In this document: positions 6,170 through 9,530 of the stretch, piece by piece
How the letters are laid out: every line of letters begins with the position of its first letter
Position numbering within the stretch: the first letter of the stretch is position 1
NCBI GenBank assembly: GCA_022839045.1
Contig: JALHDI010000103.1
Coordinates: 1-9,530 of the forward strand
DNA length: 9,530 bases
Direction: 5' to 3'
Origin: Sporomusaceae bacterium
GTDB lineage: Bacteria > Bacillota_C > Negativicutes > Sporomusales_B > UBA7701
Notes under the pieces: model-generated
Told to the model about the DNA's origin: nothing
Databases searched by the model: none
The model's input: the letters and a program-made list of their open reading frames with translations, nothing else
Program-made: the position numbers and the translations under genes

Positions 6170-6448
6170 ATGACGGCCGCGGATAAGCAATACGACCACC
6201 TGTTCTCCTTTGTCTCTGTCCACGACGCCGTCCGGGCCGAGCATCTCCTCGCCGGGGCCGGGATCAAGACAGTAGCCCGCCCGACCCCGCGGGAGATCGA
6301 TCTCAGCTGCGGCCACAGCCTGCTGGTATCGGCCGCCGACCGGGAGGCCGCCCTTGCCGTCCTGGCCGGCCACTCGGCCCGCTGGAGCAAGCTCTACCGT
6401 CGCGTGTCCGCCCGCGTGTGGGAAAAAATCAGCGAATACGAGGAGTAA
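6170..6448 (+). CDS. DUF3343 protein (putative Se/S carrier-like protein)
   Basis: A 92-residue protein with the DUF3343 pattern. It has an N-terminal beta-alpha unit (YDHLFSFVSVHDAVRAEHLLAGAGI), a proline/arginine loop (ARPTPREI), and the conserved Cys in LSCGHSLLV (C47). The family is found next to yedF and selD and is described as a putative selenium or sulfur carrier; C47 is the candidate carrier residue. The ATG at 6170 begins one base after the yedF stop, with no good ribosome-binding site of its own, so translation is probably coupled. The C-terminal helix extends past the usual core (SARWSKLYRRVSARVWEKISEYEE). The function is family-level inference. Confidence 0.88.
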   Translation: MTAADKQYDHLFSFVSVHDAVRAEHLLAGAGIKTVARPTPREIDLSCGHSLLVSAADREAALAVLAGHSARWSKLYRRVSARVWEKISEYEE

Positions 6449-6450
6449 GC

Positions 6451-7281
6451 ATGGAGAGTATTTTCAAAACCGACCTGCTGTACCTCATCGGCTACAAAGG
6501 CGCGCGCATCGTCGCCATAATCATCGTCGCCGCCGTCGTCGGCCGCCTGAGCGGCCTGGTCGTCGATCGCCTGTTCCATCCCCCCGACGGCTCGCAGAAA
6601 TTCCTCGAGGAGAAACGGGCCCGCACCCTCAGCGCCCTGCTCAAGACCATCGTCCGCTATACCCTCTACTTCCTGGCCGCCATTCTCATCCTGCAGGAAT
6701 TCAGCATCGACACCACCTCCATCATCGCCGGCGCGGGCGTCATCGGCCTGGCCCTGGGCGTCGGCGCCCAGGGGCTCGTCAAGGACTTTATCACCGGCTT
6801 CTTCATCATCCTCGAAGACCAGTTCGCCGTCGGCGATTACATCGTCAGCGACACCATGGCCGGCACGGTCGAAGAGCTGACCTTCCGCGTCACCAAACTG
6901 CGCGACGCCAGCGGCGTCCTCCACATCATCCCCAACAGCGCCATCTCCCGCGTCAGCAACTACACCCGCGGCCCGATGCAGGCGGTCATCAACATCCCGG
7001 TCGCCTACGAGGCCGATATCGACAAGGTCATCGCCCTTCTCGGCGAGGCGTCCCGTGAAATCGCCCGCATGCCGGAAGTTCAGGACGGCCCGAAAGTTAT
7101 CGGCGTCGTCGACCTTCGCCCCGGCGAAGTCATCGTGAGGGTCGTAGCCAAAACCGTTCCTCTCGAACAGGTCAAGGTCGAGACGGCTTTTCGCCACAAA
7201 GCCAAGGTGTTGTTCGAACAGGCCAAAATTCCGGCGCCGGGGCTGTCGCTGCTGACCGGTCGGCAGGGGGTGAAAGCATGA
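6451..7281 (+). CDS. MscS-family small-conductance mechanosensitive channel
   Basis: A 276-residue membrane channel that opens under membrane tension to release solutes in hypo-osmotic shock. Predicted membrane segments are about 10-38 and 66-84. The pore helix TM3 at about 90-120 has the family pattern of Gly/Ala packing (AGAGVIGLALGVGAQGLVKDFITGFFIILEDQF). Then come the beta domain entry VGDYI (127-131), GTVEELTFRVTKLRDASGVLHIIPNS, and an alpha/beta C-terminal domain. GAGGAG (6440-6445) is 5 bases before the ATG at 6451, so the in-frame GTG at 6418 inside the DUF3343 gene is rejected. It overlaps the next gene by 4 bases (ATGA). No selenium link is known for the family; its place in this operon may be structural only. 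Confidence 0.92.
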   Translation: MESIFKTDLLYLIGYKGARIVAIIIVAAVVGRLSGLVVDRLFHPPDGSQKFLEEKRARTLSALLKTIVRYTLYFLAAILILQEFSIDTTSIIAGAGVIGLALGVGAQGLVKDFITGFFIILEDQFAVGDYIVSDTMAGTVEELTFRVTKLRDASGVLHIIPNSAISRVSNYTRGPMQAVINIPVAYEADIDKVIALLGEASREIARMPEVQDGPKVIGVVDLRPGEVIVRVVAKTVPLEQVKVETAFRHKAKVLFEQAKIPAPGLSLLTGRQGVKA

Positions 7282-7481
7282 TCGTCCGCTACGAGGTCGG
7301 CGACATCGTCAAAATGAAGAAAACCCACCCCTGCGGCTCCGACCAGTGGGAAATAACCCGCACCGGCATCGACTTCGGCCTCAAATGCCTCGGCTGCGGT
7401 CGCCGGGTCATGATCGCCCGCCCCAAATTCGAAAAAGCGGTCAAAAACATCGTCCCCCGCCAGGACGGGTCGCAGGAGTGA
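7278..7481 (+). CDS. DUF951 small zinc-ribbon-like protein
   Basis: A 67-residue protein with the DUF951 pattern: VGDIVKMKKTHPCGSDQWEITRTGIDFGLKCLGCGRRVMI. Conserved residues include C19 in HPCG and C37/C40 in KCxxCG, which with H17 could bind one zinc ion. DUF951 genes commonly occur near ychF and rpsF in Bacillota, as here. The ATG at 7278 overlaps the mscS stop, so the two are translated from one message. Its function is unknown. Confidence 0.9.
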   Translation: MIVRYEVGDIVKMKKTHPCGSDQWEITRTGIDFGLKCLGCGRRVMIARPKFEKAVKNIVPRQDGSQE

Positions 7482-7497
7482 GCGGCCGGCGCGGCTA

Positions 7498-7527
7498 TTG
7501 ACGGTGTCGGCCCGCACCAGGTATAAT
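7498..7527 (+). promoter_or_regulatory. Strong sigma-A promoter upstream of the ZTP riboswitch
   Basis: TTGACG (7498-7503) and a perfect TATAAT (7522-7527) are spaced by 18 bases. The start of transcription would be near 7534, just before the aptamer. Confidence 0.82.
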
Positions 7528-7549
7528 AGCCCTAGAACCGAATACCCCG

Positions 7550-7620
7550 ATACGGAACTGGCGGATTAGTGGAATCAACCACAGGGAACCGTATTGCAGA
7601 CAGCCGACCGCCTGGGCAGG
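7550..7620 (+). promoter_or_regulatory. ZTP (pfl) riboswitch aptamer
   Basis: The core has the order of conserved parts known for the ZTP/ZMP-sensing pfl RNA. P1 is ATACGG (7550-7555) / CCGTAT (7589-7594). Conserved ACTGGCGG follows at 7557-7564. P2 is GTGG (7569-7572) / CCAC (7579-7582), then AGGGAA. After a linker comes the 3' domain GCCGACCGCCTGGGCA (7603-7618). The pseudoknot GGCGG (7560-7564) with CCGCC (7608-7612) is available. The ligand ZTP/ZMP accumulates when 10-formyl-tetrahydrofolate is short. The match was recognised by eye, without a covariance search. Confidence 0.88.
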
Positions 7621-7642
7621 ATACCTTCGGCCCGGGCGTTTT
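7609..7642 (+). terminator. Terminator of the ZTP riboswitch
   Basis: CGCCTGGGC (7609-7617) pairs with GCCCGGGCG (7630-7638) with one G-U pair across a 12-base loop, followed by TTTT. The 5' arm is the conserved 3' domain of the aptamer. Ligand binding, which locks that domain into the pseudoknot, should block the terminator and turn expression on. Confidence 0.88.
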
Positions 7643-7714
7643 CATTTGTCGCTTTCCGCCGCCGGGCCGCGCGAGGTATCCTTCTTGCACCCTATATCAA
7701 AGGAGGATGCCGTC

Positions 7715-7948
7715 ATGCTCACAACCTGCCCGGAATGCGGAAAGTACACCGTCGAAACCCCCTGTTACCAGTGCCTGGCCGCCGAACGCGACCATTACCG
7801 GCGCCTGGCCGGCGCCAGCGTCGCCACCCTCGCCGGCGAACGCGACAAGTACAAGCGCCTCTACGAAATGGCGATGGACACCTGCCCGCGCTGCCGGGAA
7901 AACTGCGCCATCCGCCGCCTCAGCGCCCCCAAGGCTGCCGGCGAATGA
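7715..7948 (+). CDS. Small Cys-rich protein of unknown function under the ZTP riboswitch
   Basis: A 77-residue protein I do not recognise. It starts at the ATG at 7715, after an excellent ribosome-binding site, AAAGGAGGATG (7699-7709). It has seven Cys: CPEC (C5, C8), CYQC (C17, C20), and CPRCxxxC (C57, C60, C64). The first four could form a zinc ribbon. Between them lie two similar charged helices, AERDHYRRLAG (23-33) and GERDKYKRLYE (41-51), which suggest a short helical hairpin or coiled coil. It is the first gene after the ZTP riboswitch. ychF follows with its own promoter, so this gene is the direct target. No catalytic motif, signal peptide or membrane segment is seen. A zinc-binding regulator or adaptor role connected with one-carbon or purine stress is inference from the riboswitch only. 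Confidence 0.82.
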   Translation: MLTTCPECGKYTVETPCYQCLAAERDHYRRLAGASVATLAGERDKYKRLYEMAMDTCPRCRENCAIRRLSAPKAAGE

Positions 7949-7951
7949 CTA

Positions 7952-7980
7952 TTGCATTATTGTTGGGGATATTCTACAAT
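7952..7980 (+). promoter_or_regulatory. Predicted sigma-A promoter of ychF
   Basis: TTGCAT (7952-7957) and TACAAT (7975-7980) are separated by 17 bases, starting 4 bases after the stop of the small Cys-rich gene. A short palindrome, TCGAATTTTCGA (7988-7999), follows in the leader. Confidence 0.65.
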
Positions 7981-8017
7981 TAACTCGTCGAATTTTCGAA
8001 GTTAAGGTGTGAATCAG

Positions 8018-9124
8018 ATGAGTACCAATTTAGAAGTAGGCATATTAGGCCTCCCCAACGTCGGCAAGACCACCCTCTTCAACGCCCTCACCAAAGCCGG
8101 CGTTGCCGTCTCCAGCTTCGTCTCCGGGGCCATCGAGCCCAACGTCGGCGTCGTCGACGTGCCCGACCCGCGGCTCGCCGCCCTCGCCGCCATGTACAAG
8201 CCTAAAAAGATCACCCCCACCAAGATGCAGTTCGTCGACATCGCCGGCCTCGGCCAGGGGGCATCCAAGGGCGCCGGCCTCGGCAACAAATTCCTCGCCC
8301 ACATCAGGCAGGTCGACGCCGTCATCGAAGTCGTCCGCTGCTTCACCGACCCCGGCGTCATGAACGCCGAAAGCGAGTCCAATCCGCTCGCCGATATCGA
8401 GATCCTCAACACCGAGCTGTGCCTCGCCGACATCGAAACCCTCGAAAAGCGCGCCGAGCGGCTCCAGAAAATGGCCAAAGGCGGCGACAAGCGGGCCCAG
8501 GCCGAACTCGAACTTTCCGCCCGCCTCAAGGCCTCCCTCGAAGAAATTATCCCCGCCCGCCAGGTGATCGGCGGCGAGGAGGAAATCGCTCTGGTTCGCG
8601 AGCTCAACCTTCTCACCCTCAAACCCATCCTCTATGTCGCCAATATCAACGAGGCCGACGCCGCCGACCCCGACGCCAGCCCCCACGTCCGCGCCGTCAA
8701 GGAATACGCCGCCAAGGCCGGAGCGGAGGCGATCGCCGTCTGCGCCAAGCTCGAAGCCGAGATCGCCGAACTGTCGGACGAAGAAGCCGCCACCTTCCTG
8801 GCTGAAATGGGCCTTAGCGAAGCCAGCCTCGACAAGGTCATCCGCGCCAGCTACAAACTCCTCGGCCTCATCACCTTCCTCACCGCCGGCGAGCCCGAGG
8901 TGCGCGCCTGGACCATCAGCCGCGGCACCAAGGCCCAGAAAGCGGCCGGCAAGATCCACAGCGACATCGAACGCGGCTTCATCCGCGCCGAACTCGTCGC
9001 CTATAACGACCTCATGGCCGCCGGCAGCTTCAACGCCGCCAAGGATAAGGGGCTCGTCCGCCTCGAAGGGAAAGAATATATCATGCAGGACGGGGATGTA
9101 GTCCATTTCCGCTTCAACGTTTAG
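8018..9124 (+). CDS. ychF: Redox-regulated ATPase YchF (Obg-like)
   Basis: A 368-residue cytosolic P-loop NTPase of the Obg/YchF family that prefers ATP to GTP. It associates with ribosomes and, in other bacteria, affects stress responses. Motifs are G1 GLPNVGKT at 11-18, G3 DIAGL at 74-78 followed by GQGASKGAGLGNKFLAHIRQVDA, and the YchF-type NxxE (NINE, 209-212) replacing NKxD, which explains the ATP preference. A coiled-coil arm lies at about 130-175, and a C-terminal TGS domain at about 280-366 (LITFLTAGEPEVRAW... GDVVHFRFNV). The ATG at 8018 has AAGGTG 8 bases before it; the in-frame GTG at 8009 overlaps that site and is rejected. ychF before rpsF is the common Bacillota order. Confidence 0.96.
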   Translation: MSTNLEVGILGLPNVGKTTLFNALTKAGVAVSSFVSGAIEPNVGVVDVPDPRLAALAAMYKPKKITPTKMQFVDIAGLGQGASKGAGLGNKFLAHIRQVDAVIEVVRCFTDPGVMNAESESNPLADIEILNTELCLADIETLEKRAERLQKMAKGGDKRAQAELELSARLKASLEEIIPARQVIGGEEEIALVRELNLLTLKPILYVANINEADAADPDASPHVRAVKEYAAKAGAEAIAVCAKLEAEIAELSDEEAATFLAEMGLSEASLDKVIRASYKLLGLITFLTAGEPEVRAWTISRGTKAQKAAGKIHSDIERGFIRAELVAYNDLMAAGSFNAAKDKGLVRLEGKEYIMQDGDVVHFRFNV

Positions 9125-9163
9125 GCTGCGGCCGTTGATAAGCCCCCCGTGTTTTCTGCCTAA

Positions 9164-9192
9164 CAAAACGAGGCCATTATGGCCTCGTTTTG
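9164..9192 (+). terminator. Strong terminator after ychF, probably bidirectional
   Basis: CAAAACGAGGCC (9164-9175) and GGCCTCGTTTTG (9181-9192) form a perfect 12-bp stem with the loop ATTAT. The A-run and T-run inside the stem allow termination in both directions. Confidence 0.92.
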
Positions 9193-9313
9193 ACGCCCTT
9201 ATTCCTTTCTGCACGCGCATAGTAACAAGGAATTTTTCGTTTATACCAAGTTTTAGCGACAGAACATCGCTACTATCGACACATAGTAACAATGTTTATG
9301 GCAATTACACCAT
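9193..9313. other. AT-rich non-coding spacer with a direct repeat
   Basis: I see no gene here. The base composition is clearly more AT-rich than the rest of the window. CATAGTAACAA occurs twice (9218-9228 and 9282-9292). The second copy overlaps a small inverted repeat, TACTAT (9271-9276) / ATAGTA (9283-9288). It lies between two terminator-like hairpins, so a short untranslated transcript is possible, but I find no convincing promoter. Confidence 0.45.
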
Positions 9314-9344
9314 GCGGCCGCCGAAAATAGTTCGGCCGCTTTTC
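9314..9344 (+). terminator. Second terminator-like hairpin before the rpsF promoter
   Basis: GCGGCCG (9314-9320) pairs with CGGCCGC (9333-9339), followed by TTTTC. An alternative fold pairs GCGG / CCGC outside and CCGAA / TTCGG inside. It sits just upstream of the rpsF -35 element and could insulate that promoter. Confidence 0.7.
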
Positions 9345-9374
9345 TTGCAATACCGGTGAATTTGGTGCTATAAT
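9345..9374 (+). promoter_or_regulatory. Sigma-A promoter of the rpsF operon
   Basis: TTGCAA (9345-9350) and a perfect TATAAT (9369-9374) are spaced by 18 bases. Transcription would begin near 9381, leaving a leader of about 85 bases before rpsF. Confidence 0.82.
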
Positions 9375-9393
9375 ATACTGGTCTAATGAGACA

Positions 9394-9447
9394 GGTTTCA
9401 AATTCATATTTGAACCTTCCCTGCTCCCTCGCGGGGGCCGAAAGTCC
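9394..9447 (+). promoter_or_regulatory. Structured rpsF leader, possible S6:S18 autoregulatory site
   Basis: Two hairpins lie between the promoter and the ribosome-binding site. The first is GGT-TCAAAT (9394-9403, with T9397 bulged) / ATTTGA-ACC (9408-9416). The second is GCTCCC (9423-9428) / GGGGGC (9433-9438) with the loop TCGC. CCG (9438-9440) follows the second hairpin, then AAAGTCC. In other bacteria the S6:S18 complex binds a leader hairpin with an exposed CCG. The assignment here rests on position and the CCG only. Confidence 0.4.
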
Positions 9448-9465
9448 AAAGGAGGAGGTGGTTTC

Positions 9466-9530
9466 ATGAAGAAGTATGAAGTCATGTACATCGTGAAGCC
9501 GGCGGAAGAAGAGGCTGTCGAGGCGGTTGT
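9466..9530 (+). CDS. rpsF: Ribosomal protein S6, N-terminal part
   Basis: The first 21 residues, MKKYEVMYIVKPAEEEAVEAV, match the start of 30S protein S6 (beta-1 strand YEVMYIVKP). The gene runs off the end of the window. GGAGGAGGTG (9451-9460) is a strong ribosome-binding site 5 bases before the ATG. The position after ychF supports the call; ssb and rpsR would be expected next. Confidence 0.95.
   Translation, partial: MKKYEVMYIVKPAEEEAVEAV

Noticed and set aside
6418..6450. Upstream GTG start for the MscS gene
   Set aside because: It would place 11 extra residues inside the DUF3343 gene, while GAGGAG at 6440-6445 is correctly spaced for the ATG at 6451.
7550..7620. THF (tetrahydrofolate) riboswitch as the identity of the 7550 leader
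   Set aside because: The ACTGGCGG, GTGG/CCAC hairpin and CCGCCTGGGCA blocks are those of the ZTP (pfl) class and do not follow the THF consensus as I recall it.
7569..8012. Open frame of 147 codons crossing the ZTP riboswitch and the small Cys-rich gene
   Set aside because: It runs through a structured aptamer and terminator, uses a different frame from the well-supported small gene, and has a low-complexity composition.
1..9530. tRNA, rRNA, CRISPR arrays, transposase genes or phage genes
   Set aside because: I looked on both strands and saw no tRNA-like cloverleaf with CCA context, no regularly spaced repeats and no transposase or phage motifs.

Overview
The window looks like a GC-rich member of the Bacillota with a selenoprotein-based metabolism. 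A Negativicutes/Sporomusaceae-type anaerobe is my best guess, from general knowledge rather than a database match. The reasons are the DUF951 - ychF - rpsF order typical of Bacillota, strong GGAGG ribosome-binding sites, a selD gene with an in-frame UGA at its catalytic position, and a yedF/DUF3343 selenium cluster. Nearly all genes are on the + strand; one hypothetical gene is on the - strand. Coordinates and motifs were read by eye. No homology search or folding program was run.

Layout. (1) 2-2390: the 3' end of a branched-chain amino acid (LIV-type) ABC transporter operon. It holds the livM C-terminus, livG, livF, and then a CBS-CBS-ACT protein that may sense a ligand for the operon. (2) 2410-3560: a metal-export unit. 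A sigma-A-like promoter leads into a leader that closely matches the NiCo (Ni/Co) riboswitch and overlaps an intrinsic terminator, followed by a CDF-family cation exporter starting at TTG. A folded repeat of about 120 nt lies between the terminator and the start codon, and a diverged second copy follows the gene. (3) 3728-4408 (-): a hypothetical protein with a poly-proline run, ending in its own terminator. (4) 4548-7481: a selenium cluster, selD (Sec13, UGA at 4584-4586, with a hairpin immediately downstream) - yedF - DUF3343 - mscS-type channel - DUF951, tightly packed or overlapping. (5) 7498-7948: a strong promoter, a ZTP (pfl) riboswitch with a terminator, and a 77-residue Cys-rich protein of unknown function. 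(6) 7952-9192: ychF with its own promoter and a perfect 12-bp terminator hairpin. (7) 9193-9530: an AT-rich spacer, a second terminator-like hairpin, a strong promoter, a structured leader and the start of rpsF.

How the genes fit together. SelD makes selenophosphate, and here SelD itself needs selenocysteine, so the cell must also have selA/selB/selC elsewhere. YedF and DUF3343 are selenium-linked proteins that could carry or deliver selenium. The two riboswitches are the main regulatory discoveries: one explains the CDF exporter as a Ni/Co efflux system, and the other places an uncharacterised small cysteine protein under ZTP (10-formyl-THF shortage) control.
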